Shown here: positions 37,001 to 49,700 of the stretch, piece by piece | Position numbering within the stretch: the stretch's first letter is position 1 | How the letters are laid out: each line of letters begins with the position of its first letter | From: Caprimulgus europaeus | Lineage: Eukaryota; Chordata; Aves; Caprimulgiformes; Caprimulgidae | DNA length: 64,000 nucleotides | Assembly: GCA_907165065.1 (NCBI GenBank) | Contig: OU015543.1 | Span: 11,287,501 to 11,351,500 of the forward strand | Direction: 5' to 3' | Translations under genes and position numbers: made by a program | Notes under the pieces: generated by a model | Seen by the model: only the letters and a program-made list of their open reading frames with translations | Told to the model about the DNA's origin: nothing | The model's database searches: none

Positions 37001-37692
37001 CCTATCAGCATGAGATTCAAGCAGAGGGAAGAAAGATTTATGCCTGTTTGAAACCAGCCTCCACCCTGCCTAATTGTTTAGCGCTCTGGAGAAACGTGAA
37101 GTTTAATCATGCTGATTTTTTATTTTCCAGGAGGCTGTAGATCACAGCATCAATGCTGCTCTCGCCGCCCACAGCTCCAATTTGTTTTTACATGGAAATG
37201 ACAGCGTGCTTCCCCTCTGCAATTTACTGTAACACTTTTATTTTGTACTTCTGCAGCTCCCTTCCTTCCCTGGGCTCTGACTGCTTGGGAAACCTGAAGA
37301 TATAAAGTACTAAGCCCACAAGGCATCCCAGAGGTGAGAATAATTTCTATTCTGATAGGCCAATCAGGGCACATTACTATTCTGACAGCATTTTAAGACA
37401 TTTCCAGCCCCATTTTCTACCACCTGCTCAGAATTAGTCCCCATCCACTTGTTCAGATTCAGCTGGATCCAATTCAGCTGCAAGATCCACACTCACAGCC
37501 TCAGAATTGCTCTTCTCCTTCTCCTGGATCATTTCTCCCATCTGTTTTGGGCAGCTTAAGTGGCACAACTGAAGTGGCTGCTGATGCTGATACGAGGTGG
37601 AAAAGGAGATAGGAAAGGATCAGCTAGGATAGGAAGGACAGGTTTAAAACGTTCCCCTGAAGAAATGTAAGTAGCTCCGTAGGTGAAGCCAC
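31091..37692. other. Unique noncoding stretch
   Basis: I see no gene. There is a locally GC-richer patch at about 32140-32360 in which both strands have chance frames. An A/C-rich run (aaaacccc-type) sits at 36248-36305. A CpG/homeodomain-site block lies at 35745-36170, and an acceptor-led open interval at 37131-37232. Confidence 0.5.
35745..36170. promoter_or_regulatory. Candidate conserved noncoding element, CpG-bearing
   Basis: Seven CpGs fall within about 70 bases (35746-35816), including four in 'tccgccgcgccgag', against a CpG-poor background. Downstream are TAATTA (35852-35857), MEIS-type TGACAG next to GGATTA (35867-35879), and 'gcgccgttattaattgc' (about 35984-36000). The layout resembles vertebrate developmental enhancers. 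No repeat, no sustained frame and no promoter elements are visible. Conservation must be tested by alignment. Confidence 0.35.
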
Positions 37693-37762
37693 CATGGCAC
37701 CTGCAGGATTAGAGCCCAGCTATTCTCGTTTCTATTCTTGTCTTCTAACCTTTGAATCACCT
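37693..37762 (-). repeat. Probable MIR-type fragment
   Basis: 'aggattagagcccagctat' followed by 'tctcgtttctattcttgtct' and 'tctaacctttgaatcacc' fits the reversed MIR head ('gggattagaacccaggtct ... tgctctaaccactagaccac'). The match is imperfect and limited to about 70 bases. Confidence 0.42.
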
Positions 37763-40700
37763 TCAGTCACGGAGACCTGCAAACCGAACGCTTTATTTGC
37801 AAGCCCTTTGTACCCTCAGCTGTTTAAACAGATGTACTGCCTTGGATGGGGAAATATATTTGGAAAATTATCTATTTTCAGCATTTATAAGAGCATTCAA
37901 GCTGTCAAAAGTCTCTTGTCACATATTCAGCTTTATAAAAATTCTTTCCTGGAGATGTGCAGGTTCTCTGTAAGAGTTTGGGCCAGCTCAGTTTTTACTT
38001 GCAATAGACTCATTGATTCAGCTTAGAGCTTCTCACACAACCAGTTAAAAGAAAAATTGACACTTAATATCATTACCTTATTATTATTTCCATCTTGCAT
38101 CTAATGCAAGCTTGAATATAATAAATTAACTTTGCTTTTTGTATTTGAGAGGGTTTTAAAATGCTTTTTTGGTCACTGAAACAGGGTGAGAGGAATTTTT
38201 ACATGTTTCTGAAGGTTTTGTGTTTGGTCAGGCAGTGTCCAACCAACCCCCAAATGGGAGCAGACACATGGGGGTCACATGTGTGCAGGCACACTCAGAG
38301 TTTGGTGTAGAGGCTTTTTTTTTTGTGCACAGTAAAACTGGTTGTTTCTTTATGTGCAGGCTGGCTCCAAAACAAGTCCAGTAAAAAGGATGACGTTCCC
38401 TGTGGTAAACCAACCTCTTTCATATAAAACCAGTTTGATCTGGGGGTCCCAGCTTGAACAAAAGCTGACTTGAGCAGTTTAAAAGTTCAAGTGAAGTGCA
38501 TTAGGGAGCTCTCAGTAAAGTTGAGCATGACTGATGGTCTCTGCTACAGAGAAGTACAAGAACTGGAGTTTAAAAGCTTTTCCCATTGCAAGCTTTCTCC
38601 TTTTATCACCTCCAAGTCAGAAGACATGAGATGCCCTACACTGTACCTGGCTAATGAACAATCTCATTAACCTTTCACACTTGTGAATACCATGTCTTCA
38701 TAAAAAGTGATGACATCCATTTGTAGGGCTGATTGCAATGGGATAACACATTACAAAATCATCATACAACTCTTTATTTTAAGAACCACCTTTACTTTGG
38801 CCAAATGTAGCAAAGGCACTCTGGAGAAGAAGTACCTACCACCACCTCTGCCTTATCTTTTGAGCATGTCTGAACAGAAGATTAATTTCTCTGATACCTC
38901 TATTTAACAGGATAACAGAAAGAAAATAGCTACTCTAAGGGGCTGTGGTATCTAATTGTTTTGACATGCCTCCCTGTCTCTTTAGGCTCTCACACTACAT
39001 CCATTTCTATGATATCTGAATACCTTTTGACCTTCTAAAAGATGAAAAATCATTCTTTCCTCTGTTTTTTTTTGAAATGTTAATTAAAACACCCTCTCAG
39101 TGCATGTCAAAAAAATCACCTACTAAGCAAGGGCCAGTAGATACTAGTTGGCAACATTCCTTAAAAATGTTTTCCCAAAGAGCTGCTTTGGTTTCCACTT
39201 TCAGTGAGTGTCTCAATATGAACCTGTGTGTTGAGGAAGAAAAAATCTCCTCAAACTTTTTGCAAAAATGCAGAGACACATACACATGGAGAGGTTTGAG
39301 ATTGTATGGTCAGCTGTGCTGTCTGCTGCCTCTTGGTACATCAATTCTATTTAGCAATAGAATAATATTTAATAATAATATTTAATAATTAAATCAGTCT
39401 TGTGACCTCAAATTATTAGAGAGACTCTTCCATAGTACAGACACAAATCATGCCAGGACTCAAACAATGGCTTCTTTAGAAGGCCAGTCTTCGAAAGGAT
39501 TATGTATGACTTCCCAGCCCCAGTCCAAGGGACTGTCAGAGCTCTGGATTTCTGCTTCCCCTCTTTGTTTCCAAGCTCCTTTCTTGTAACTCCCACCCCA
39601 TGCTCCATACACTGCACCCCTCTCCTCTGCTGACCCCTACACTACACCATGATGGGGACACTCATGGTGTCCAGCTCTCATGGAGCTCCACAAAGCACAA
39701 GCACCTCTGGGGAGCTGAGCTGACAATTCACAGGGCCTTCCAGAGAACATTTTTCTTGGATTTCTTTGGGCAAAGTGTTAAAGTTCACCCTCCTTTGCCC
39801 CCAGACAGCGACTGCAAGAATAATTTTAAGTTCAAAGGCTGACAATGAAGGTTTTCCTTCTCTCTTACCTGCCATCCCTTCCCCCTCCAACTAATTTTGA
39901 AGGCATTAAGTCATTTTTCTCACAACTCCAATCCCAGCATGTTTGCTGGCATGGTTTCAGCTATTTGGGAGTTACCTGGAGGCAGTGGACACTGTGATAC
40001 TACCTCACCTGCAGGTAACTGCTCCTCAGTGCTCTTCAGAGCTGTGAGCAGGCAGCTCCTAATAAAAACTGTTTTAAATACTTTTTTTCATTAATTTCAT
40101 TACAAAAAAATTAAAATTATTCTTTTTGCAATGCAAACTCTCTGCCCTCCTGCACACAAGAACATCTACACGTGTGTGCACATATGTAGTGAATGGGCTG
40201 TTCACAAAGTGCAATGTGCTGGACAGTTCATTCATATAAGAACCAGGAAAACAGGATGAAGTTTTAAATCATTGGGATTTTTTTTCTTCAAAATGCCTTC
40301 ATTAACAAAATATTTTCCATTAATTACAGTGGCCACATCTAGAGGACACAATGGGATATTTGCAATAGTACTTTCTTTTTTTCCCCTCCCCTATCAGTTC
40401 ACATATTGCAGTTAATCTCTTCATCCTCACCTGTTATGATACTTCCATTGGAAATAATAGATGAGTAGTAAATAATCTGAATATTCCGTCTATTTATTGA
40501 TGCAAATTAAGCAAAGAAAATTCAGTACCCTTTTCCTGCAAGAGTGCTGCTTCATTCTTTTTTCCTTTACAGGTGAGTCAGAGATTAAGAGTGAATTATA
40601 TACAGACTTAGGTCTGGATAGAAGGGACAGAAAAACCACACCCTGAAAGCATAAAATTAATTTCAGTTTAAATCCATATAGATTTACCCTAGGAAATACA

Positions 40701-43700
40701 CTGAATTGGGTATCATTGTTGTCACCAACTGTAAACTGGTCCTAAAGTAAGTCCCAAGGTTGTGGATAATATAGATGTTCAGAGGAAGCTCAGAATCAAA
40801 ATGAACCATTTTAAATGAAATAAAGAATAAAAGGAGAGGAAAGACCTCACTGCACTTTCCAGTCTCCTCATGTGCAGTACTATGAATTTTCCACTTTTTT
40901 TTAACTACTGCAACAAATATAAGACAAACACTTAGGGCTGGTACCTGGAAATATTCCTTTTTAATGAAGTTTATGAGGTTGTAATTTCCAGAAGGTAATA
41001 TCACAGGGAACAATCCAGCATTGTCAGTGGGGGAAATAAAGCAGATGACCTGCTAGGCATTTTACAGCTTTGAGTAGTTTACTTGTTTGTTTTTTTATCA
41101 ACCCTATTGCAGTCTTCACTGCAGTGCTTCCTATGAATCACACACTAAATACTCACTGTGTAGCAGTTTACACATAAAAAGTTATGTGGCAAGGAAAGAA
41201 TCAATTGCCAACCACCCACTTCAGCTATTTATAACTAATGAAAACACCAGGCGTCCTTATTAATTAACATTTATCGAAGAGCATGTTAAATGGTGCCATA
41301 ATCTGCTGATGAGAGGAAGGAGCTGGTTTGTTGACATGTCACTTCACACAGATATTAATAAGATGCTGTTTATTTTCAGGTAATTAATTTATGAGAAGAA
41401 AAGGAAATTCTCTTAGTCTCTTATAATGTGAAGTGATTTATTATTAGTTTTATATGAAAGCAGGTGTGAATGTACATAGGTTTTTTTGATAATTACAAAT
41501 TATCTTTCTAGAACTGCCAGGCACTATCCCCCCCAAAAAAAGGAATGAATATGGAAATACTAGGAAAAAAATAAAATCACACAAGCCTTGAATGAAACTG
41601 GTGAAGTTGGACACTGAGTTCAATGGTGTGATAGGAAATGTCACAGGCTCAGGATTTTTGGTGGCAGCTGTTGGTAACAGATTAGGTGGGAAAGGACAAC
41701 AAGGACAACTTTGCTATCCTACATTTGGACCACATTCCCTACAGACACACCACTAAATCCACGACACTAATTCCAGGTGAAGTTTTGGCAGGTGGGAAGG
41801 AGCCTTTTAAACCTGCACTAATTCCACCCTTATTGTCCTAAAGCTTCATCCCACTGTGCCTGGTTTTGGCTGAATGGAAGCAGGTTGTGAAGGGGTTTGT
41901 GTCTTTCAGGGTGTGATTTCTCACACAAGCATGGGGAATTTGGGGAATTAATGGAGAAATTTTTTTACTTCTTCCTCCCAGTCTTTAAGGCAACAGGCAA
42001 AAGAGATGTAAAACTGTAAAGGCAGAGATTTTTTGAAGTCCATGCTATGCAGTTGTTAGCTGGGTGTTATCTTACCAGCAGTGCCCAAGAGACAAACCAA
42101 CAAACACAAGCAAACCTAAAATGTCTACAGGGGTCAGCTGGACCCTCAGCAATTCACAGGGCTGTTGTAGGACTTGGAATAGCTGGGACAACCACACTCA
42201 CTTGGGGTCAATGCAGAAACAGGATCTCTCCCTCTCTAAGCAAGATAGAGGTGATAAAAATTATTTGAGTGGGAGGGGAGAAGGTGAGAAGAGAGGGTGA
42301 AAGGTATTTGTAATAGAGCCTGGGAGGTAAAGCCTTCTGGAAACTCAGAGTGATCCAAATCTGGAATAAAAATAGAAGATGGGAGATCCTTGGCTCACGT
42401 TTCACAGGGGTGATCAATCAAAGCGATGGAGGAGCAGGAGGGACAGTGCAGACCCCAGTGGTGGGACAGGCAGTGAGGGCTGCAGGAACACAGATCTTAT
42501 TTCTGCAAAGCCAGCTCAGGTTTCATCACCTCCTAGTGCTCTCAGTGGGAATGCTTGGCCTGGTGTGAACACTTTGGAAAGTCCCAGCTATATTTCCATC
42601 ATGTCTTTTCTTTGACCTCAGCATCCCATCAGCTTCTGTACACAAGTCTATCTCATGAGCAGCCTATGGCCTGGACACTAAACTTGCAGGTTTGCACCTA
42701 AGACAGGAAGTGTATCTGGACTTGAAGGCAGCTCTTAAATTATAGTTAAAATAAAAATAAGTTAAACTGAATGGCACAGTGTAAACCTGGTCCTTGTGCA
42801 TTTTAAGATGAGCAGTCAGGGAGAATTCTATGGTCAGGCAATGCCCAGTGGGGGACATCAGGTAAAGCATTTCTCAAAACTTTAAGATACACCTTAAAAT
42901 AATGTATCAATCCATAAAACTGATAGTGTAGATGAAGAACATATGAATTATTTCTACACACTGCAATTTCCAAGGACAACTTAATGATAGGAACATATGT
43001 AAGAGGCCACCACCCAAGGTCATGCTCTGCACTGATCTTATGTGCTGCTATTCACCTTCTCTAACTGCTGTGGCTTTTGGCAGAGATGCATCTGCAGGAG
43101 GCCTGTAACTGGAAATTGGATTAAATTGGGCAAGAAAAGAAGACAAAAGCCTGTGCCAGCAGAAGGCATGCAGTCCTCATGAGAGCCGTGCACTGGTTGT
43201 GTTGACACGGGTCCTTTCCACACAGAATTATTTGCAAGTACTGTAACAAGTCAAGGCAACGTATAGTTAGCGTATAGCTGAAATTTCTGAATACCAGATG
43301 TCATATTACATCACTTTATAATGAGTAATGTTCTCATGTTATGCAATGTTAGGCACAGTAGTCTGTTATTTCAAAAGTTGCCAAGAAAAAAGCTCTGATT
43401 TTTTTTCTAGAGGCTTGTATTTCTGTTTTGTTTTTATAGTCATTACATTTGCAACTGGATTGGGTTCCCTTTTTATTTACCTACAACATTGTAATCTACT
43501 TCCCCTGAGGAGTGGATCTAAGTGCTTCCAAAACTGCGTGCATGAAGAGCAAATCAAATTTTTATTGGGTACTAGGCAAGGCAAGTGGTAAATAACAGCC
43601 TTGCTAAGTGCTTGATGGGAAGAGCAGCGCCAGTATTTTTCACTCACAAAATTATACTCTTTCTGCTCATGAATGAGTTTGCTCTGCAATAGTTTTTCAC

Positions 43701-46700
43701 ACACAGGTACAACACATCCTATTCCTGCACTGATAAACCAGTTTCTGCAAGTGATCAGTCTCTCAGCTGGTTGGGAACGATGGGCTGAGCTACCAGATGA
43801 GCAGAGAAAACACAGATTTCATGAAATTACAAGTTCAGACCTACAAAAAAATCAAGTAACTGGCTTGCTGTGGTCACAGCCAGCACCAGCTTAAGTCATT
43901 AGGATTCTGTCCACATAGGAAGAGAGAAAGACTATACAAGGGTGATGGGCACTGATCAACAGTGGTATTGAGTTGACATTAGTGGATGTGCCAAAGATAT
44001 AAGAGGTGAGTTGGTCTCCTCTAACTACATTTGCAATGCCTCCACATGAATCTTCTCCTAATCTCCTTTCAGGGTCCACAAAGATAAACAGACACTTCCA
44101 ATTTACTCCTGACCTGATTTATATTAGCTGCCTTAAGGACAGACAACAAAATGAGTCCTACCCAATAAAGTAATAAAAATAAACTTTAGGATAGGCTTTG
44201 ATGTTTGAATAGATACGAGGCAGCTAACAGGGACCTTTCCATTGATTCCAACAGGAAACTGAATTCACCTGTTTTACCCCAAATCTCTAAGATGCTTTGA
44301 TGGGCAGTTCCATACAAACCAGTTGCAATCACAAGATCTTGCCTTATGGATACAGTGCCTCAGTTTTGCTTCAGTTGTAGCAAAATATCTGAGATTTATC
44401 AGTGAGCAAAATATGAAGTATGAAAATGTGTGGAGCCTCTCCCTCCTCTGGGAAAGGATTCAGGGAGCAGCTGAATCTCCATGCCCACGATCTCCTGCCT
44501 TGCAGAGCATTGCAGCATTTGCTGGTTGCCAGATATTTCTGAGATGTGGGTTCTGAGGAATGAATAATTCAAATTGCTTCATCTATCTGCTGAATGCACT
44601 ACTTTAAATAAAGTGATGTGTGCATAGTAATGGAAGGGCAGGAACTTTGGTTTCCTTTTGCTTTTAAGGTCAAAGATTGAATCATGTGCTAACTGCTGTT
44701 ACAAGCTCTGCCTTTTAAACATGCCCAGAATTACAACCTTTCAATTGTAGTTTAAATACCAGGTTCAGTTATAGGATCATCTTAGTGCCCTGTGCGTGAT
44801 TTATAAAGTCACGTGTCAGGGAGTAGTAAAAGGGATTTACAGCAGATTGTAGGTCAGAAGGGTTAGGGCACACTGGAAATATTGAAAACAGAGGTAAATT
44901 TAGCATAAATGAATGTACTAGATACTGAGTGGTTGCCAAAGCATGTATGGGATTTAAGCCATTGTTTTCTATGGTCATGAGCCAAATTATAATGTATGAT
45001 GGTCCCAGATTGGTGGATTTATGAGTGAATGATAAAAAAAAATAGTAATCAAAGCTATTAAAAAGGAGAAAGAATCTGAACATCAGTGCTGTGATAAACA
45101 TTAAAATTAATGCAAATCTAGATCTCAAAGGGAAAGAGAAATCTTTCAATAGGTAAATTTATACACTTCAGAGAATTTCTATAGAACTATTTACATTTTT
45201 GTCTTCTACTCAGAAAAATCCAAATCTCACTTCTACACACTTGGGCTGCACTTAGCATTTTAATTCCACCCTGCAAAATCAGCAGTTTGTTTAATTCTTT
45301 GCATAGCATAACTGCCCAGAACACACAGGGTCCAGCCCTGAAATATTTTAGTAACAAGAAGACAGCTTAATCATGCATTTCTGATAAGAAACCAAAGGCA
45401 AGGATTTGACTTGTTCTTTATGTCACCTGATTCCCCTCCCTTACACCCCTTTTGATGAAACAGTCAAGAAAAAAAAAGAAACAAAAAACACAGCCAAAAA
45501 AGATAAAACAAAATCTTAACTAATGTGGCATCTTGTGTATTTTCTAAATTCTTTGCTGCCAGCAAGAAGAAAAGCCTTGGAGGCACCAAAACTTCAGACC
45601 CCAGAGTACCTGTAGGCGTAGGAGATAACAAGCCATGATGTCTTACAATAACTTTCTGCCTCTTTTCCTCAGTTCTGCTGCAAAAGAACTTTGACTTTCG
45701 GGGTTTTTATAGCAAAAGGTTCCCATTTTCTCCCTTTTTTTAGCTGGTTCTGCATGGAGACTAAACACAGGGTCTCACACCAGTTTTTCTTTACCCCTTG
45801 GTCCTGCCCCCATCTTTCATTTGAAGACAGTAGAGGGTTTTCTCACACATGCTATTTCAGGCTGATGTGTCCATCCTTCTTATCCTTTCCTTGTTTTTCA
45901 TATCCACCTTCCTGCCCTTCCCAACACTGCCCTTCCTCCCCCTCTTTCCTGGTTTTGTTTGATGACACTCATCTCTCATGTCTTCCAGAGATGAAGTGCT
46001 TTAACATTGCTTTTGTTGGTTATTCACACCCTTAGGAAACACAAGGAAATTAGGAAAATAAAACTTTTGATGGCACCTAAATACATTTCAGTAACACGTG
46101 ATGCTCTGTTGCTTCAGGCTTCTTAAGCTTCAGTGCTCTGTGAGCAGAGCCATACAAGGTATGAGTATGAATCTTTCCACCAGCCACAGAAAAGATGATC
46201 AAAATCCTTTCCAGTTACAACAATATCTCTTATTTTGCTTTTCCAAACTGGAATAAGCTACACTGGTAAAAACACTCTTCCACAGGTTATTATCCATTTG
46301 GCTATACTGACATCATTTAAAATGATGGAAAGAGAATTCCAAGCTAGATTTTAGGTTTTTTCCTGAAAATCCCATCCTCTGTTTGCTCAGCTCTTTCAAA
46401 AACATTAAAGGAGCTTGCTTATATTATAAAAATAGTAATTTTAACTATAAAGAAAGTGTTACCAGGAGGATGTGAGCCAAGTATGGTCATATCAACCCCC
46501 AGCCTTGCCAAGCAAGTTAATAACCCCCTCAGCTGTCAGCTGGAGGGTGGGAGTAGGTGGTAGGTGGTGCTGCTTCCCCAGCAAAAGAGACATCCAAGTA
46601 GAGACAATGCAAACTGCTCTTTTTTTTCTTAAAAAAAAAAAAAGCTTTTATAATAGGACTCAAGAGTTGCTTTACATCCTTCAAATAACTTAGAATGGCA

Positions 46701-49700
46701 AAATTTCTGCTCAGCCAGAGCAGCACAGGAAATCAAAAGCCTTTTAGGTCCAGCTTTAAATAGGTGGTAGCATCTGCAACCACCTCACAATCCCAATCAA
46801 GGACTAAATTGCAGGTGAGGAAAGTTGTGGCCAAATAAGAGATGATGTTGGGCTGTGCATACATGGTACCTGCCTCCCATGGGGCTCCTGAGAGTCCTCA
46901 GCAATGTCATCTTGCAGGGAAAATTTGTCTTGCCCTTTGTGTGTGTCACAGTGAGGTCACACATATGTGTCAGTGCCAGTTTGTCCATAAAAACCCTCTA
47001 ACAGCAGCTTCATTATTACAGAAGGAAATTAACAGTGCATCTAAGATCCTTCAAGTGAATGAGCTCACATCAGGCAGATTCTGCTATCCACAGGCTATAC
47101 CAAAAGGGTATTTGGGCTGTGTCAGGGCTTGGAATTCAATTTCAAGTTATCAGAACATACTTTCACATATCCAACTCACTTCAGCAGGATATACTTCAGC
47201 CTTGAAATCAGCAGGCAGGTATGGAGCAGATGTTGTAACAACAAACCCAGACTGGCTCCCTCAGTAAGGGTCTCCCTAGCTTCAGGTATCTGTGTCAAGT
47301 GTCTGAAAGGACTTTTGAGCCTTTTTCCAAGAAGTTATTAAATATCCAGTATTTGCAATATGCTTTTATGGACTCATCAAGACAAGAAGGAGGTTTCTAA
47401 CCCATTCTGCATGTTTTCCCCCTTGCAGCTTTAGTGGTGGGGGACTCCTCAGAAAAGCACAGGAAGAGCTGGTAAGAGCTTCCTGTATGTTTGCAGCTGT
47501 TAAAACCAGTAAACACCAGAAGCCAGCACACCACCAGAACAGGCTGAGAAGTAAATACAGGAAGCTGACTAAAAACTGAAACAAAAACAACAACAACTCC
47601 TCCCCCCCCAAGTAAAAAAAATAACGATTTTTTTTTTTAATGCTCACAACTTGAGTCAAGTTTGAAATAGCACACACAAAGGAGAACACAAAGCCTGGCC
47701 CTAGGCTTTCTAAATCATTTTTAAACAAGCAAGGGCTATAGAAAACTTTGGAACAATAGAGCAGACCTACGTGTTTGTTTTAAGCCCCAGAAGCTCCTGC
47801 GATGGTTGGATGTTGGAGGAGCAAGAGCTTGTGCTGGGATTGCTGGTGATTTCCCCTTTGTCTATTCAAGGTAAGCTACAACAATAACTTCCTGCTCCCT
47901 CTCCTGTGAAAATACCCTCTGTTTGTGGGTATGAAAATAGCTCCGTGTCCCATAGTGCTGCAACCTTCAGAACACTTCATCCCCAGGCACGGAACTTCTC
48001 TCAAACAGAGGGGGACCCTTTGGGGAACAGCTAATAAATCAACTTTTCAAATGCCAGATGCCCCTAAGCTATATCTATCCAGCAATTTAAAGCATGAAGA
48101 GCTTAAAAGTCATAGGGCAAATTCTGAAGGATATGTGACCAATAAAAAGAGAAAAAGCAAAGAAAGATTAACCAAAGACAAACAGTTTGGAAAAGCAGTG
48201 TTAGTTGTGAATTAATCTCAGCAGAGTGAGTCAAGGTGGAGTCACACTGCTACAAATTCATCTTTGGAAATTCATCTTTAGGAGTTCAGTCTCCTTCCTC
48301 TAGAGGTTTGTGGGTCTTCAGAACAGTGCTTTTTATCAATTCAGTATCATGAAAACAAACAGACATGAGAACTTAAAACTAAGATCTAAGGTACTCTGGA
48401 GAATGTGAGAAAAAGTGGTGCAATAAGACCTCAGATTTCAAAAAGGAAGTTTAAGTGCTGATGCAAAAAATTGTCAGGGGAAAATAACAGTACTGCAACA
48501 AAACTTGCTTGAAATTCATCTCTATTCTAGGCAATTTTTCACTTAAAAAAATTTCCAATTTTGTTTCAATATCACTAAAAATTATTTTTGCCATTAAAAA
48601 CCCCATACTAATAAATAAATAATACATACAAATAAATCATCACTTTGGTCTGAAAGAAGATTTTTCACTTTAGGTCAAATGGCCTGTTTCTGCTCTAGAA
48701 AGAATAATCTTTAGTCTTTCTTGTTTTACTAGAAACTGAAACAAAATTAGGTTTGTGTGACACAAAGTGAAGAGTATTTCCTTGTTCTTTCATTTTTCCC
48801 AGACCTACCAGGCAAACAAAACACCGAGATGTTTGTGTACCTCCTCTACCTGGTGGGATTTTCAGGAGCACCTAAGGATCTGTCTGCATCCTTAAGCATT
48901 TAAATAGTCTTAAATATAGCCCTAACAATACCATGAGGCTTTCTCTAAACCAACATGCTTCTTGACCTAGGATATTGTCAGCTAATCCAGCTGAGAAAGA
49001 ATTGAGGTTTCCTAGCTCTTATCTGACACCATTTCCAAAAGACTAGAGCTTTTACGTGAGCAAATCACGTCTGTTTAGAACCCCCTCAAAAATATCCCTC
49101 AATACAGCTTTCTGCAGGGAAATGGTAGTTTGACACTTGCAGGAATGGGGTTTTTCTTGACATCTGTTTTATGAGTTGTGGCTGCCCTGTGCCATGATAG
49201 CAAGCTGGGCTGATATCCTAAAAAAAATACACCTAATCATCCAGGTACTGCAGGGAAGCAGAGCACATGCTCAGTACGTGAAATATCACCTCTGATTTTA
49301 CTCCTGGGTCTGTACAAGCCCTTGAAAGAAAAGGATGAGCAACAACCAGCAGCTAAACTGAGTTGTATTATTTGTTAAATACTCCACCTTTGCATTCAGC
49401 TAGGTATCAGCCAGCTAAAAGATGTGAAAGATTAGCTCAACCAAAATTATCTTTTTCTTTGAGATTATTTTCCACCTGCTTCCTATCACCCTGTTTTGTT
49501 TTTTGTTTGTTTTTCCCTATTACCACATTCACATAAGATTCATGTTCTTAAAATGGTTAAAGAAAAATCTTCTGTCCTCCCTCAACCCCTATTTTAGGAA
49601 CCTCTATTTTTCCTCTTTCCTGGGTCATTCTTAATAGCATGGGCAGACACAGAAGGATCTGTTAAGCCTATGAGCAGACAAGGCTGCAAGTTACAGTGGA

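Noticed and set aside
43328..43591. Hydrophobic 87-codon frame resembling a small membrane protein
   Set aside because: Hydrophobicity follows from T-rich sequence. There is no family resemblance and no transcript signals.
46842..47267. 141-codon plus-strand frame
   Set aside because: Its length is near the maximum expected by chance in a window of this size and composition, and no motif was recognised.
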